From Methylophaga sp. 41_12_T18 (GTDB lineage Bacteria > Pseudomonadota > Gammaproteobacteria > Nitrosococcales > Methylophagaceae), in assembly GCA_002163115.1 (NCBI GenBank), contig MAAI01000090.1:60888-124887 (forward strand): 64,000 nt of DNA. Direction: 5' to 3'. Below are positions 18,456-29,800 of this stretch, in pieces (the stretch's first letter is position 1; each line of letters starts with the position of its first letter). Under the pieces are notes generated by a model. The model saw only the letters and a list, made by a program, of their open reading frames with translations. It had not been told where the DNA came from and made no database searches. The position numbers and the translations under genes are program-made.

Positions 18456-21400
18456 ATGTTGCAAATGATCGGCCGCTCGGCGCATTCGGCTTTCCGTTTA
18501 GATAAATTATTAACGTCTATTCAATCACAGGTTGATAGCGTGGTGAAACTACGCAGTGAATACCGCTACTTCATTGAAACTGAAGGAGAAGGCGAGTTAT
18601 CAGCTAAAGATCAAACAGTGATTGAAACACTGCTTGAAGCTGAAATTAGTCAGAGTGATGCTGCTGAAAATGAAGCATTTTTCTTAGTAACACCTCGTCC
18701 AGGCACTATCTCGCCTTGGTCGAGTAAAGCAACAGATATTGCGCAGAATAGTGGTGTGACGAATGTTTTACGTATTGAGCGAGGCATTGCTTTTTTCGTA
18801 ACGAGCAATTCTGATTTAACAGCTGAACAAGGCAAGTTGGTTATCAGTCAATTACATGACCGGATGATTGAGTCTGTTTTTGATTCTGTTGATGAAGCAG
18901 ACCGTCTATTTATTCATGGTCAGTCACGGCCATTATTATCGGTTGATATTCTCAATGGCGGTCGTGCCGCTCTAGTTGAAGCAAATAAAACAATGGGTTT
19001 GGCTTTAGCTGAAGATGAAATTGATTATTTGGTCGAAAACTTCATTGCTTTAAAGCGCAATCCTAATGACATTGAATTGATGATGTTTGCTCAGGCGAAC
19101 TCTGAGCATTGCCGTCATAAGATCTTTAGTGCTGATTGGATCATTGATGGTAAAGAGCAGCCGATTACCTTATTCAATATGATTCGTAATACCCATGCAT
19201 TGAATCCTGAAGGCGTGATCACCGCTTATAGTGATAACTCTTCAGTAATCGCAGGCGCTAATAGTCAGCGTTTCCATGTTGATATGTCGACCAATGAATA
19301 CAGCTATGAAGGTGAAGAGCAGCATATATTGATGAAAGTGGAAACACATAATCATCCAACTGCAATCTCACCTTTCCCTGGCGCTGCTACTGGTGCTGGT
19401 GGTGAAATTCGTGATGAAGGCGCCACTGGTCGAGGTTCTAAACCAAAAGCTGGCCTGACCGGTTTCTCTGTTTCAAACTTACACATTCCTGGTTTTATTC
19501 AACCTTGGGAATCAGAGTATGGAAAACCAGCACGTATGGCTTCAGCACAAGAAATTATGCTTGATGGCCCACTAGGTGGCGCAGCGTTTAATAACGAGTT
19601 TGGTCGACCAAACTTATGTGGTTATTTCCGTACTTATGAAGCATTAGTACCTTCGGCGGATGGTTTTGAAGTACGTGGCTACCATAAGCCAATCATGGTT
19701 GCTGGTGGTATGGGTACTATTCGTCCCCAACACGTTAAGAAGAATATTTTTGATCCAGGTGTACAGCTGATTGTTTTAGGCGGCCCGGCCATGTTGATCG
19801 GATTGGGTGGTAGTGCTGCATCTTCGGTTACTTCGGGAACTAGTGAAGAAGGTTTAGACTTTGCTTCGGTACAACGTGGTAATCCTGAAATGGAACGTCG
19901 TTGTCAGGAAGTAATTGATCGCTGTGTTGCTTTAGATGATCAAAACCCAATCATTGCTATTCATGATGTAGGTGCTGGTGGTTTATCAAATGCTTTCCCT
20001 GAATTAGTGGATGACAGTGGCCGCGGTGGTCGCTTTGAATTACGTCTGGTGCCAAATGATGAGTCGAGCATGTCACCAATGGAAATTTGGTGTAATGAAT
20101 CACAAGAACGTTATGTATTAGGTGTTAACCCAGATCGAGTGGAAGAGTTCCAAGCTATTTGTGAACGTGAACGTTGCCCATGGGCGATCGTCGGTGAAAC
20201 TACAGCAGAACAACATTTATTGGTGGGTGATGCTGAGAGTGATGGTTCACCAGTGGATATGCCATTATCATTATTGTTAGGCAAACCACCTAAAATGCTA
20301 CGTGATGTTAAACATCAAACCTTTGCTAAGCCAGAATTGGATTTAACAGATATTACCGCTGAAGCTGCATTAGAGCGCGTATTAAAACTACCGGCAGTGG
20401 CAAGTAAAAACTTCTTAATCACCATTGGTGACCGTAGCGTGACTGGCTTAGTTGCCCGTGACCAAATGGTTGGCCCATGGCAAGTACCAGTATCTGATTG
20501 CGCGGTAACATTAGCTGATCATCATGGCTTTCAAGGTGAAGCAATGTCGATGGGTGAACGTGCACCATTAGCATTGATTGATGCGCCTGCATCAGGTCGA
20601 ATGGCTATTGGTGAAGCAATTACTAATATTGCAGCCACCCCGATTGCAAAATTAGGTGATATTAAATTATCAGCAAACTGGATGGCTGCTTGTGGTCATA
20701 GCGGTGAAGATGCTTTGTTGTATGACACTGTGCATACGGTGGGTATGGAGTTGTGTCCTGCCTTGGGTATTGCGATTCCGGTTGGTAAAGATTCTTTATC
20801 AATGAAAACAGTGTGGCAAGATCGTGACCAACAAAAATCAGTGACGTCACCGTTATCATTAATCATTACTGCTTTTGCGCTGGTTACCGATGCAGCAAAA
20901 ACAGTGACACCAGAATTGAAAACTAACCATGGTGATACTGACCTTATCTATATTGACTTAGGTAAAGGCCATAATCGTCTAGCGGCATCGGCGTTAGCAC
21001 AGGTTTATAATCAAGTCGGTCACCATGGCCCTGATTTGGATGACCCTGAAGCATTTAAAAATTTCTTCTCAGCTATTCAACAGTTGAATCAAGATGAATT
21101 ATTGTTGGCTTACCATGACCGTAGTGATGGTGGTTTGATTACTACTTTGTGTGAAATGGCATTTGCTGGTCACACAGGCTTAGATATCAAGCTTAATGAT
21201 TTAGGTGAATCGTTACCTGTATTGTTTAATGAAGAGCTTGGTGCAGTTATTCAAGTTCGTCATCGTGATGTCGAAGATGTATTAGCAATCTTACGCGAAC
21301 AAGAGCTCGCTCGATCTAGCCATGTAATTGGTAGCTTGCGTGATGATCAACAGATTATTGTTAAGGTGGATGGTGAGCAAGTTATAAACCAATCACGCAT

Positions 21401-22340
21401 TACATTACAGCGTTTGTGGGCTGAAACCAGTTATCAAATGCAAGCTTTACGTGATAATCCTGATTGTGCGAAACAAGAATTTGATGCCTTATTAGATGAG
21501 CAAGATCCTGGTTTACATGCCAACCTAACTTATGATGCGGCTGAACATGTTGCAGCGCCGTTTATCGTTAGTGGTGAAAGACCTAAAGTTGCTATTTTAA
21601 GAGAGCAAGGTGTCAATGGTCAGATAGAAATGGCTGCATCATTCGATCATGCTGGTTTTTCCGCTATTGATGTACATATGAGTGATGTTCTGGAAGGCCG
21701 TGTTGATTTAGCTGACTTTAAAGGTTTAGTTGCTTGTGGCGGTTTCTCCTACGGTGATGTACTAGGAGCGGGGCGTGGTTGGGCAAGTACTATTTTGCAT
21801 AACGACAAAGCCCGGAGTCAGTTTGTTGACTTCTTTAACCGTGAAGATACCTTTGCTTTAGGTGTATGTAACGGTTGTCAGATGTTATCGCAATTAAAAG
21901 AACTGATTCCGGGTAGTGATCATTGGCCTCGTTTTGAACGCAATATATCAGAGCAGTTTGAAGCACGCTTCTCACTTGTTGAGATTGTTGATTCGCCTTC
22001 AGTATTGCTACAAGACATGGCCGGCTCGGTGATGCCTATAGCGGTTGCTCATGGTGAAGGTCGGGTTGACTTCAGTCAAACAGGTTCACAGCAAGATGCA
22101 CTGGTTGCTATGCGTTATGTCGATAACTACGGTAAAGCGACCGAGCAATATCCTCAAAACCCGAATGGTTCTGCTGATGGTGTAACTGCGTTAACAACAA
22201 CTGATGGTCGGGTCACGATTATGATGCCGCATCCGGAGCGGGTAACACGTACTGTTCAGCATTCATGGCATCCAGATGATTGGGGTAAAGACGGACCTTG
22301 GTTACGTTTATTCCACAATGCCAGAAAGTGGGTAGGTTAG
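18456..22340 (+). CDS. purL: Phosphoribosylformylglycinamidine synthase
   Basis: Converts FGAR to FGAM with glutamine and ATP in de novo purine synthesis. This is the single-chain gammaproteobacterial form of 1294 residues (E. coli about 1295). It has an N-terminal PurS-like domain ([15 protein letters not shown]), two AIRS-like synthetase halves with [20 protein letters not shown] and [13 protein letters not shown], and a C-terminal glutamine amidotransferase with [15 protein letters not shown] as the nucleophile site and MMPHPERV as the His/Glu pair. I chose the ATG at 18456, which gives the family N-terminus; a TTG at 18438 is in frame. A hairpin terminator follows the stop. Confidence 0.97.
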   Translation: MLQMIGRSAHSAFRLDKLLTSIQSQVDSVVKLRSEYRYFIETEGEGELSAKDQTVIETLLEAEISQSDAAENEAFFLVTPRPGTISPWSSKATDIAQNSGVTNVLRIERGIAFFVTSNSDLTAEQGKLVISQLHDRMIESVFDSVDEADRLFIHGQSRPLLSVDILNGGRAALVEANKTMGLALAEDEIDYLVENFIALKRNPNDIELMMFAQANSEHCRHKIFSADWIIDGKEQPITLFNMIRNTHALNPEGVITAYSDNSSVIAGANSQRFHVDMSTNEYSYEGEEQHILMKVETHNHPTAISPFPGAATGAGGEIRDEGATGRGSKPKAGLTGFSVSNLHIPGFIQPWESEYGKPARMASAQEIMLDGPLGGAAFNNEFGRPNLCGYFRTYEALVPSADGFEVRGYHKPIMVAGGMGTIRPQHVKKNIFDPGVQLIVLGGPAMLIGLGGSAASSVTSGTSEEGLDFASVQRGNPEMERRCQEVIDRCVALDDQNPIIAIHDVGAGGLSNAFPELVDDSGRGGRFELRLVPNDESSMSPMEIWCNESQERYVLGVNPDRVEEFQAICERERCPWAIVGETTAEQHLLVGDAESDGSPVDMPLSLLLGKPPKMLRDVKHQTFAKPELDLTDITAEAALERVLKLPAVASKNFLITIGDRSVTGLVARDQMVGPWQVPVSDCAVTLADHHGFQGEAMSMGERAPLALIDAPASGRMAIGEAITNIAATPIAKLGDIKLSANWMAACGHSGEDALLYDTVHTVGMELCPALGIAIPVGKDSLSMKTVWQDRDQQKSVTSPLSLIITAFALVTDAAKTVTPELKTNHGDTDLIYIDLGKGHNRLAASALAQVYNQVGHHGPDLDDPEAFKNFFSAIQQLNQDELLLAYHDRSDGGLITTLCEMAFAGHTGLDIKLNDLGESLPVLFNEELGAVIQVRHRDVEDVLAILREQELARSSHVIGSLRDDQQIIVKVDGEQVINQSRITLQRLWAETSYQMQALRDNPDCAKQEFDALLDEQDPGLHANLTYDAAEHVAAPFIVSGERPKVAILREQGVNGQIEMAASFDHAGFSAIDVHMSDVLEGRVDLADFKGLVACGGFSYGDVLGAGRGWASTILHNDKARSQFVDFFNREDTFALGVCNGCQMLSQLKELIPGSDHWPRFERNISEQFEARFSLVEIVDSPSVLLQDMAGSVMPIAVAHGEGRVDFSQTGSQQDALVAMRYVDNYGKATEQYPQNPNGSADGVTALTTTDGRVTIMMPHPERVTRTVQHSWHPDDWGKDGPWLRLFHNARKWVG

Positions 22341-22350
22341 ACAGAGTAGA

Positions 22351-22380
22351 AAATAAGCCGCGTTAATCGCGGTTTATTTT
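22351..22380 (+). terminator. Rho-independent terminator of purL
   Basis: AAATAAGCCGCG and CGCGGTTTATTT flank a TTAAT loop (12 pairs including one G-U), followed by T residues. It begins 11 bases after the purL stop codon. Confidence 0.85.
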
Positions 22381-22418
22381 TATCATTAACTCCAACCGTA
22401 AAAAAGATCAGATAGATT

Positions 22419-23057
22419 ATGAAAGTTGACTTAACACATCACCGGCATGAATTTTTGCAAGCAGGTTTAACAGCGTCAGAGTTAGATAATGACCCGATTA
22501 AACAGTTTGAATTGTGGATGAAGCAAGCTGAGCAGGCTGAAGTCATTGAGCCTAGTGCGATGAGTCTGGCAACTTCTGCTGGTGGTGAGGTAACGCTACG
22601 CACAGTATTACTGAAATTTTTTGATCAGCAAGGTTTTGTGTTTTTTACTAACTATGCGTCGAAAAAATCTCAGCAGATCGAAGCTAATCCCCATGCTGCT
22701 TTGTTATTTCCGTGGCTAGCAATAGAGCGGCAAGTAAAAATAAGTGGTCGAGTAGAAAAAATATCAACCTTAGAATCGGTGAAATATTTTGCTTCAAGGC
22801 CTAAAGAGTCACAACTAGGTGCTTGGGCATCACAACAATCGAGTCAAATATCTTCTCGCCAAGTGTTACTTAGTCAGTTTGAGGCGATGAAAAATAAATT
22901 CAAAGCAGGTGAAATACCACTGCCAGATTTCTGGGGTGGTTACCGGGTTATTCCAGAGACTATCGAGTTTTGGCAAGGCAGAGAAAACCGCTTACATGAT
23001 CGCTTTGTGTATAGCCGATATGAGGGGAAGTGGTCAATTAGTCGATTAGCACCTTAA
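22419..23057 (+). CDS. pdxH: Pyridoxine/pyridoxamine 5'-phosphate oxidase
   Basis: FMN-dependent oxidase making pyridoxal 5'-phosphate, last step of vitamin B6 synthesis and salvage. The 212-residue length, the FMN region [20 protein letters not shown] and [19 protein letters not shown], the [13 protein letters not shown] strand, [17 protein letters not shown] and the C-terminal [13 protein letters not shown] are all canonical. It lies alone between two terminators. The window also contains pdxA, so two separate B6 genes are represented. Confidence 0.96.
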   Translation: MKVDLTHHRHEFLQAGLTASELDNDPIKQFELWMKQAEQAEVIEPSAMSLATSAGGEVTLRTVLLKFFDQQGFVFFTNYASKKSQQIEANPHAALLFPWLAIERQVKISGRVEKISTLESVKYFASRPKESQLGAWASQQSSQISSRQVLLSQFEAMKNKFKAGEIPLPDFWGGYRVIPETIEFWQGRENRLHDRFVYSRYEGKWSISRLAP

Positions 23058-23166
23058 TATTCGAAGAGCATGCTTAGCTGAATTTATTGATTAAATAGAC
23101 TAAGTTTTAAGTATTCGAATAAACAAGGCTTATTGCGTCAACTGACTTGCTTGTTGAATAGGTAAA

Positions 23167-23199
23167 AAAAAGGCCGTCTTATTTAAAGACGGCCTTTTT
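23167..23199. terminator. Bidirectional rho-independent terminator
   Basis: Perfect 14-bp inverted repeat, AAAAAGGCCGTCTT and AAGACGGCCTTTTT, around ATTTA. It lies between the convergent pdxH and FKBP genes and has T runs on both strands. Confidence 0.93.
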
Positions 23200-23219
23200 G
23201 ATCGAGCTGTATGTTTTTG

Positions 23220-23906
23220 TTATTGAGTGATTGCAATCAATTCAATATCAAAAATCAATGTTTCATTTGGACCAATTGGTGAACCTTGACCAGCACCACG
23301 AGGTCCGTAGGCTAAGTCAGCAGGTACAACTATTTGCCATGTTGAACCTTCTTTCATCATTTGTAGTGCTTCTTGCCAACCTTTAATAACGCCAGTCACT
23401 GGGAAAGTGGCTGGCTCACCGCGGTCGTAAGAGCTATCAAAAACAGTACCGTCTAACAATGTACCTTTGTAATGAGCGATAACTTTATCGTTTTCAGTTG
23501 GAATCGCGCCATCGCCTGCAGTGGTAACGCTATATTGCAAACCACTAGCAGTTGTCACAACACCGTCTTTCTTAGCATTGGCGTCTAGGTAAGTTTTAGA
23601 CTGCTCTTGCTTTTGATTCATTACTGCAGCCATTTCTTGCGCTTTTTTCTGCTGGAATTCAGTAATTACTTTTTCAGCTTCATCTTTATCAAGTTGTGGC
23701 TGTTTTCCTGCAAACATATCGGCAACGCCGGCAGAAAATGCATTAATTTCAAGATCTACGCCTTCTGCCAACATGTTTTGGCCAACTTGAATACCAAAGA
23801 TATAGCTTAGTTTTTCTTGATCGCTATCAAGTTTAGCAGCGTGAGTGTCAGCCATTACAGGGGCTCCAAATAAAAAAGGTAAAATTGCGAGTGTTTTTAA
23901 TTTCAT
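23220..23906 (-). CDS. Exported FKBP-type peptidyl-prolyl isomerase (Mip/FkpA-like)
   Basis: Periplasmic folding catalyst of 228 residues. A signal peptide (MKLKTLAILPFLFGAPVMA) precedes the FKBP-associated dimerisation domain (DQEKLSYIFGIQVGQNM to about 110, helical) and a C-terminal FKBP domain from about 120 with GLQYSV, DKVIAHYKGTLLDGTVFDSS, VIKGWQEALQMMKEGSTW, VPADLAYGPRGAG and IGPNETLIFDIELI. This two-domain architecture is that of FkpA, FklB and Mip; the signal peptide favours FkpA/Mip. It faces the suf regulator gene across a 189-bp divergent region. Confidence 0.92.
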   Translation of the reverse strand: MKLKTLAILPFLFGAPVMADTHAAKLDSDQEKLSYIFGIQVGQNMLAEGVDLEINAFSAGVADMFAGKQPQLDKDEAEKVITEFQQKKAQEMAAVMNQKQEQSKTYLDANAKKDGVVTTASGLQYSVTTAGDGAIPTENDKVIAHYKGTLLDGTVFDSSYDRGEPATFPVTGVIKGWQEALQMMKEGSTWQIVVPADLAYGPRGAGQGSPIGPNETLIFDIELIAITQ

Positions 23907-24027
23907 TTAAATGTTCTCGTACCAAAAAAATATAAAAGATATTCAATCTCAGGGTTAGTACCTTAAAGATTAAAAAAGTTCACTGCAAGCGATAAATCGA
24001 ATATTTTTTCAAACTAGATAACTTCAA

Positions 24028-24052
24028 ATAACCTAGTAATTCGCTTGGTTAT
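24028..24052. promoter_or_regulatory. Candidate IscR-type operator of the suf operon
   Basis: A 25-bp dyad with arms ATAACCTAG and CTTGGTTAT (8 of 9 positions symmetric) around a 7-base spacer. Its length and layout equal the E. coli IscR type-1 site, and by my count 18 of 25 positions agree with that degenerate consensus. It overlaps the -35 element of the promoter in front of the Rrf2-family gene, where a repressor would act. Inference. Confidence 0.5.
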
Positions 24053-24073
24053 TAGTTTAATTGGTACTATAAT
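24045..24073 (+). promoter_or_regulatory. Sigma-70 promoter of the suf operon
   Basis: TTGGTT at 24045-24050 and a perfect TATAAT at 24068-24073 with a 17-base spacer, followed by AGGAGG at 24084-24089 and the ATG at 24096. The leader would be only about 15 bases. Confidence 0.7.
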
Positions 24074-24095
24074 AGTCTCAATTAGGAGGCGTGAC

Positions 24096-24590
24096 ATGTT
24101 ACGCATGGGAAAATTAACAGATTACGGCATCGTATTAATGAGTTATCTAGCAACAGAAAGTGAGCTGAAACATAGCGCACACTCGTTGTCTGATGCGGTA
24201 CAGATGCCATTGCCTACAGTGAGAAAGGTATTAAAATTCTTAACTCACGGTGGTTTATTAAAGTCAGAGCGTGGCGCGCACGGTGGTTACACATTACACC
24301 GCAGCCCAAAACAGATTTCTGTCGCTGACATTATTACTGCCATTGAAGGCCCCATTGCTTTAACAGAATGTAATAGTAGTGAAAGTCACTGCGAGCAAGA
24401 AAGTCATTGTTCTATTCAAGTGAACTCGGCTCGTATTAATAATGCGGTTTATCTCGCACTAGATGAAGTGAAACTTTCACATATGTTATTGCCACAAAGT
24501 GGTTTGGAAACGATTAGTCCAATCAATTTTTATCCATCTGCAACACAGATGAAAACAGCAACAGATCAAGATGGTGACATTAATGAGTGA
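24096..24590 (+). CDS. Rrf2-family regulator of the SUF system
   Basis: A 164-residue winged-helix regulator heading the suf operon. The N-terminal Rrf2 domain reads [46 protein letters not shown]. Three cysteines in [17 protein letters not shown] (spacing C-x6-C-x5-C) sit where IscR binds its [2Fe-2S] cluster (C-x5-C-x5-C). It should therefore sense Fe-S status and control its own operon. The ATG at 24096 follows a perfect AGGAGG; the frame extends upstream but that would run through the promoter. Its stop overlaps the sufB start by eight bases. It belongs to the SUF-specific branch rather than being IscR itself. Confidence 0.92.
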   Translation: MLRMGKLTDYGIVLMSYLATESELKHSAHSLSDAVQMPLPTVRKVLKFLTHGGLLKSERGAHGGYTLHRSPKQISVADIITAIEGPIALTECNSSESHCEQESHCSIQVNSARINNAVYLALDEVKLSHMLLPQSGLETISPINFYPSATQMKTATDQDGDINE

Positions 24591-26031
24591 ACAAGCACAA
24601 CAGATTGAAGACTTTGTACCCAATGAATATGCAGCTGGTTTTGTTACCGATATTGAATCGGAAAGCTTGCCACCCGGTTTAGATGAAGGTGTGATCCGTG
24701 AAATTTCACGCATCAAAGATGAGCCTGAGTTTATGTTGGAATGGCGTTTACAAGCTTACCGCCATTGGTTGACATTAGAAACTCCAGAATGGGCACATGT
24801 GCAGTATCCACCGATTGATTATCAAGCACTCAGCTATTACTCGGCACCGAAACAAAAAACAGATGGTCCTAAAAGTTTAGATGAAGTTGATCCTGAGTTA
24901 TTAAAAACCTATGAAAAGTTGGGTGTGCCATTAGAAGAACGAGCACGTCTTGCTGGTGTGGCGGTAGATGCGGTATTTGATAGCGTCTCAGTGGCCAATA
25001 CCTTCCAAGATAAGTTAGCTGAAGAAGGCATTATTTTTATGCCGTTTTCTAAAGCTTTAAAAGCTCATCCTGAATTAATTAAAAAATACCTCGGCACCGT
25101 TGTTTCTTATCGAGACAACTTCTATGCAGCCTTAAATTCAGCTGTATTTAGTGATGGTTCGTTTATTTATATTCCTAAAGGTGTACGTTGCCCAATGGAA
25201 TTATCAACTTACTTCCGCATCAATGCGGCTAATACCGGCCAATTTGAACGTACCTTGATCATTGCCGATGATGATTCATATGTGAGTTATCTAGAAGGTT
25301 GTACTGCACCGATGCGTGATGAAAATCAATTGCATGCTGCAGTAGTTGAGTTAGTTATCATGGACCGTGCGCAGATTAAATACTCGACAGTACAAAACTG
25401 GTATCCCGGTGATGAAAATGGTGTCGGTGGTATTTTTAACTTTGTTACTAAACGTGCTGCATGCCGTGGTGAAAGTTCTAAAGTATCGTGGACACAAGTT
25501 GAAACAGGTTCAGCAATTACCTGGAAATACCCTAGTGTCATCTTGCAAGGTGATAACTCGATTGGTGAGTTTTACTCGGTAGCTGTGACTAATAATCTGC
25601 AGCAAGCCGATACCGGCACCAAAATGATTCACTTAGGTAAGAACACCAGCTCAACTATCATATCTAAAGGTATTGCAGCCGGTCGCTCACAAAATTCTTA
25701 TCGTGGTTTAGTCCGCGTAGGACCTAATGCAGAAAATGCCCGAAACTATACTGAGTGTGATTCGTTATTGATGGGTGATAAGTGTGGTGCTCATACCTTC
25801 CCATATATCGAAGTCAAAAATCCGACGGCACAAGTTGAACACGAAGCGTCGACATCAAAAATAAGTGAAGATCAGTTGTTCTACTGTAAACAACGTGGTT
25901 TAGATGTTGAAGATGCTGTATCGATGATTGTGAATGGCTTTTGTAAACAAGTTATTCGTGAATTACCTATGGAATTTGCCGTTGAGGCGCAAAACCTACT
26001 TGGCTTATCGCTAGAAGGTTCTGTTGGTTAA
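24583..26031 (+). CDS. sufB: Fe-S cluster assembly scaffold protein SufB
   Basis: Scaffold subunit of SufBCD on which Fe-S clusters are built. The 482-residue protein has the family motifs [72 protein letters not shown] and the C-terminal [22 protein letters not shown] with the conserved Cys. I chose the ATG at 24583 ([16 protein letters not shown]); an upstream in-frame TTG or GTG is not needed. The start lies inside the regulator gene by eight bases, so translation is coupled. Confidence 0.96.
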   Translation: MSEQAQQIEDFVPNEYAAGFVTDIESESLPPGLDEGVIREISRIKDEPEFMLEWRLQAYRHWLTLETPEWAHVQYPPIDYQALSYYSAPKQKTDGPKSLDEVDPELLKTYEKLGVPLEERARLAGVAVDAVFDSVSVANTFQDKLAEEGIIFMPFSKALKAHPELIKKYLGTVVSYRDNFYAALNSAVFSDGSFIYIPKGVRCPMELSTYFRINAANTGQFERTLIIADDDSYVSYLEGCTAPMRDENQLHAAVVELVIMDRAQIKYSTVQNWYPGDENGVGGIFNFVTKRAACRGESSKVSWTQVETGSAITWKYPSVILQGDNSIGEFYSVAVTNNLQQADTGTKMIHLGKNTSSTIISKGIAAGRSQNSYRGLVRVGPNAENARNYTECDSLLMGDKCGAHTFPYIEVKNPTAQVEHEASTSKISEDQLFYCKQRGLDVEDAVSMIVNGFCKQVIRELPMEFAVEAQNLLGLSLEGSVG

Positions 26032-26047
26032 CAATAAGAGATTAAAC

Positions 26048-26809
26048 ATGTTAGAAATTAAAAACCTTCATGCCAGTATTGATGGCAAAGAGATTCTGCG
26101 CGGTATTAATTTAACGGTTAATGCGGGTGAAGTACATGCCATTATGGGCCCTAACGGCGCTGGTAAAAGTACTTTATCGAATGTACTTGCCGGACGTGAT
26201 GGTTATGAAATCACTCAAGGCGAAGTCATCTATAAAAATGAAGACTTATTAGCATTAGCAGCAGAAGAGCGCGCGCAACGAGGTCTCTTTCTAGCCTTTC
26301 AATACCCAGTTGAAATTCCTGGCGTCAGCAATGTCTATCTGCTGAAAGCGGCACTTAATGCTGTGCGTGAATATCAAGGTTTAGATGAACTTGATGCGAT
26401 GGACTTTTTAACGTTAGTTCGTAGCAAGTTAGAACTTGTCCAAATGGATGAAAAGTTTTTAAACCGTGGGGTGAATGAAGGTTTTTCTGGCGGTGAGAAG
26501 AAACGTAACGAAATTTTGCAAATGGCCTTATTAGAGCCCTCATTAGCAATTTTGGATGAAACTGACTCAGGTTTAGATATCGATGCTTTACGGATCGTAT
26601 CTGATGGCGTGAATGCCTTGCGCTCACCAGATCGTTCTATTGTGATGATTACCCATTACCAACGTCTGCTTGATTACATCGTACCTGACTTTGTTCATGT
26701 ATTGTCTGATGGCCGTATCGTGAAATCGGGTGATAAAGAATTAGCCAAAGAACTAGAGAAATCAGGCTATAGCTGGGTTAATGAAGAAAGTGCAGGTCTG
26801 CCAGCATGA
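26048..26809 (+). CDS. sufC: SUF system ATPase SufC
   Basis: ABC-type ATPase powering the SufBCD scaffold; soluble rather than membrane-bound. Walker [10 protein letters not shown] is at residues 34-42, the Q-loop in [13 protein letters not shown], the signature FSGGEKKR at 146-153, Walker B with [12 protein letters not shown] and the H-loop in [12 protein letters not shown]. The 253-residue length is normal. The ATG at 26048 is 16 bases after sufB; its stop overlaps the sufD start (ATGA). Confidence 0.97.
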   Translation: MLEIKNLHASIDGKEILRGINLTVNAGEVHAIMGPNGAGKSTLSNVLAGRDGYEITQGEVIYKNEDLLALAAEERAQRGLFLAFQYPVEIPGVSNVYLLKAALNAVREYQGLDELDAMDFLTLVRSKLELVQMDEKFLNRGVNEGFSGGEKKRNEILQMALLEPSLAILDETDSGLDIDALRIVSDGVNALRSPDRSIVMITHYQRLLDYIVPDFVHVLSDGRIVKSGDKELAKELEKSGYSWVNEESAGLPA

Positions 26810-28122
26810 AACCCAGTGTGAGACAGTTGCCAGAAGTGGCAACACCTTTTGCCAGCGTCGCGGAAGCTTTGAATGTTGACCAAATGCCATGGTTAACCGA
26901 GCTACGTCAGCAAGCTTTAAAGCAGTTTAATAGCCAAGGTCTACCGAGTAAAAAGGTAGAAGATTGGAAATACACTAGCTTGTGGGGTTTCGGCCAGCAG
27001 ACTTTTAATCACGATGCTTTAGTTCATGCTGTGACTGCGGAACAGGTTGAGCAAGCTGCTTTATTAGAAAATAGTTACCGGGTGGTGATTGTTGATGGCC
27101 AATTTTCTAGCGCGCTGTCTCAGCTAGATAATATTGAAGATGGTTTAACTCTATCTTCATTATCAACAGGCGCAGCACAAGTGCAACAGCACCTTGGTCA
27201 ACAAGTTGATATTGCTAAAGCGGGTTTGACTGCTTTGAATACGATGTTGATGAAAGACGGTATCGTTATCACCGTTGCGGCAGACACTGTGATTAATAAA
27301 CCGATTGAATTATTGGTAATTAACTCAGGCGCTACTGATGATTTAGCCGTGCATTTACGTAATGTGCTAGTTATCAAACAGAACAGTAAAGCGACATTTA
27401 TTGAACACTATATTGGTTTAAGCGATCAAGTTGCGATGACCAATGTAGTTACTGAAGTAGTGTTGGATGAAGCGGCAGAATTAGAGCACTACAAGTTGCA
27501 ACAAGAATCTGACAATGCTTTTCATATTGCTACTTTAGCAGCAAAACAAGCTGCTAAAAGTAACTGGCATACTAATAATATTTCCTTAGGTGCACAGTTC
27601 GCGCGCAATGATATTCATAGTCGTTTAGAAGGCGAACAGTCACATACCACGATGGATGGTCTGTACTTAGTAAATAAACAACAACATGTTGATAATCACA
27701 CACGCATTGATCACTTAGTACCAAATACAACCAGCAATGAGTTGTATAAAGGGGTACTAGATGATGAGAGTCATGCTGTATTTAACGGCAAAGTCATGGT
27801 GCATAAAGACGCACAAAAGACTGACTCGAATCAAAAAAATCAGAATTTATTGTTATCACGTGGCTGTGAAATTGATACCAAGCCGGAGATGGAAATCTAC
27901 GCCGATGATGTGATTTGCGGCCATGGCAGTACGGTAGGGCAAATTGATCAAGATCAATTGTTTTATTTACGTGCTCGAGGCCTAGATGAAGTCACTGCAC
28001 GAAGTTTATTGACCTATGCTTTTGCTGTCGATGTATTAGAACGTATTCCTTCACCTGAAATTAAAGCAGCGTTAGCTGATGTGATTGAACAGCGTTTACC
28101 ACGAGGTGGAGCAGCAGCATGA
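26806..28122 (+). CDS. sufD: Fe-S cluster assembly protein SufD
   Basis: Partner of SufB in the SufBC2D scaffold, thought to help iron entry. The 438-residue protein shares the beta-helix core of SufB, with [14 protein letters not shown] near residue 50, [39 protein letters not shown] and the conserved end [22 protein letters not shown]. The His in DHLVPNT and the SHAVFNGK region are family landmarks. It overlaps sufC by four bases at the start and sufS by four at the end. Confidence 0.95.
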   Translation: MKPSVRQLPEVATPFASVAEALNVDQMPWLTELRQQALKQFNSQGLPSKKVEDWKYTSLWGFGQQTFNHDALVHAVTAEQVEQAALLENSYRVVIVDGQFSSALSQLDNIEDGLTLSSLSTGAAQVQQHLGQQVDIAKAGLTALNTMLMKDGIVITVAADTVINKPIELLVINSGATDDLAVHLRNVLVIKQNSKATFIEHYIGLSDQVAMTNVVTEVVLDEAAELEHYKLQQESDNAFHIATLAAKQAAKSNWHTNNISLGAQFARNDIHSRLEGEQSHTTMDGLYLVNKQQHVDNHTRIDHLVPNTTSNELYKGVLDDESHAVFNGKVMVHKDAQKTDSNQKNQNLLLSRGCEIDTKPEMEIYADDVICGHGSTVGQIDQDQLFYLRARGLDEVTARSLLTYAFAVDVLERIPSPEIKAALADVIEQRLPRGGAAA

Positions 28123-29342
28123 GCGCTCTAGATATTCAGGCTATTCGCAAAGACTTTCCAATTCTGGATCAGCAAGTTAATGGTTATGATTTAGCATATC
28201 TTGATAACGCGGCCAGTAGCCAAAAGCCGTTACAAGTTATTGAAGCGATTAGTGACTATTATCGTCAAGACAATGCCAATGTTCATCGTGGTGTGCATCG
28301 TTTAAGTCAACGCGCGACGGATGCCTATGAAGCTTCACGTGAAAAAGTACGCAAATTTCTTAATGCTAAATCAGATAAAGAGATTGTATTTGTCCGTGGT
28401 GCGACTGAAGCAATAAACCTCATTGCCCAAAGTTTTGTTCGTCCGCAGTTAAATGCTGGCGATGAAATCTTAGTGAGTCATTTAGAACATCACGCCAATA
28501 TTGTTCCGTGGCAAATGTTATGTGAGCAAACGGGTGCAACACTAAAAGTCATTCCTATGACTTTAGAAGGTGAGTTGGACTTGTCAGGTTTTGATGATTT
28601 GTTAACGCCAAAAACTAAAATTTTGGCGGTCGGTCATGTGTCGAATGCCTTGGGTACGGTTAACCCAATCAAAGACATGATTGCCAAAGCACATGCTAAA
28701 GATATTCCGGTATTGATTGATGGCGCGCAAGCAGTGCCTCATTTAGCCGTTGATGTGCAAGATTTAGACTGTGACTTCTATGTGTTTTCTGGTCATAAAA
28801 TGTTTGCACCAACAGGTATCGGTGCCTTTTATGGTAAACAGGATTTATTAGAAGAAATGCCACCATGGCAGGGTGGTGGTGACATGATTTTGTCAGTTAG
28901 CTTTGAGCATACTCAATACAATGAGCTGCCATATAAATTTGAAGCAGGCACACCGCATATTGCTGGCTCAATAGGTATGGGTGCTGCTATCGATTATATG
29001 AACTCGATTGGTATTGATAAACTAGCAAAATATGAACATGATCTATTAGTCGCAGCGACACAAAAACTCGAAGCCTTAGATGGCATTCGTATCATTGGTA
29101 CAGCGAAAGAAAAGGCGAGTGTATTGTCATTTATGATCGAAGGCGTGCATCCACACGATGTCGGCACTATTTTCGATCAACAAGGTGTGGCCATTCGAAC
29201 AGGCCATCATTGTGCACAACCCGTCATGCAATTTTTTGGCATACCAGCAACAGCCCGCGCTTCTTTTGCATTTTATAATACGATGGAAGAGGTCGACGCT
29301 TTAGTTGGAGCAATAACAAAAGTACAGGAGCTATTTGCCTAA
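28119..29342 (+). CDS. sufS: Cysteine desulfurase SufS
   Basis: PLP-dependent group II desulfurase supplying persulfide sulfur for cluster assembly. PLP lysine is Lys227 in FSGHKMFAPTGIG, and the persulfide-carrying Cys365 is in RTGHHCAQPVM; His124 in HLEHHANIVPW stacks on PLP. Length 407 matches E. coli SufS (406). Its gene overlaps sufD by four bases and sufU by one. With no sufE in the operon, the SufU protein is the likely sulfur acceptor. Confidence 0.96.
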   Translation: MSALDIQAIRKDFPILDQQVNGYDLAYLDNAASSQKPLQVIEAISDYYRQDNANVHRGVHRLSQRATDAYEASREKVRKFLNAKSDKEIVFVRGATEAINLIAQSFVRPQLNAGDEILVSHLEHHANIVPWQMLCEQTGATLKVIPMTLEGELDLSGFDDLLTPKTKILAVGHVSNALGTVNPIKDMIAKAHAKDIPVLIDGAQAVPHLAVDVQDLDCDFYVFSGHKMFAPTGIGAFYGKQDLLEEMPPWQGGGDMILSVSFEHTQYNELPYKFEAGTPHIAGSIGMGAAIDYMNSIGIDKLAKYEHDLLVAATQKLEALDGIRIIGTAKEKASVLSFMIEGVHPHDVGTIFDQQGVAIRTGHHCAQPVMQFFGIPATARASFAFYNTMEEVDALVGAITKVQELFA

Positions 29343-29794
29343 TGAGTAGTGCAGATCTAAGAGATCTTTATCAACAAGTGATCATGGATCACAATAAAAA
29401 ACCACGTAACTTCCGGGATATGCCAGATTCTAACCATTTGGCTCACGGTAATAATCCCCTCTGTGGTGATGCGTTAGTGGTTTATTTGAAACTGGATGGC
29501 GACACGATAGAAGATGTTAGTTTTCAAGGTAGTGGCTGTGCGATTTCCGTGGCATCTGCATCATTGATGACGGAAGCCTTAAAAGGTAAAACCATGGCTG
29601 ATGCAGAAGCACTTTACGAACTTGTGCATAAGCAAATGACCGGTGAAGATGTTGATACCGCGGCATTGGGTAAATTAGACGTGCTGAGTGGTGTGAAAGA
29701 ATTTCCAGCTAGGGTTAAATGTGCAACTTTATCTTGGCACACTGTCCATGCCGCGATGGAAAGTGAACAAGATAGTTCAGTAACAACAGAGTAA
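29342..29794 (+). CDS. sufU: Zinc-dependent sulfurtransferase SufU
   Basis: SufU-type IscU homologue of 150 residues that takes persulfide sulfur from SufS. The metal-site residues are Cys41 and Asp43 (NPLCGD), Cys66 (GSGCAIS) and Cys127 (RVKCATLSW). The region between them carries the SufU-typical insertion relative to IscU (QMTGEDVDTAALGKLDVLSGV), which separates sulfurtransferase SufU from scaffold IscU. The start overlaps the sufS stop by one base. It replaces the sufE gene of the enterobacterial operon. Confidence 0.92.
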   Translation: MSSADLRDLYQQVIMDHNKKPRNFRDMPDSNHLAHGNNPLCGDALVVYLKLDGDTIEDVSFQGSGCAISVASASLMTEALKGKTMADAEALYELVHKQMTGEDVDTAALGKLDVLSGVKEFPARVKCATLSWHTVHAAMESEQDSSVTTE

Positions 29795-29800
29795 AAAAAG

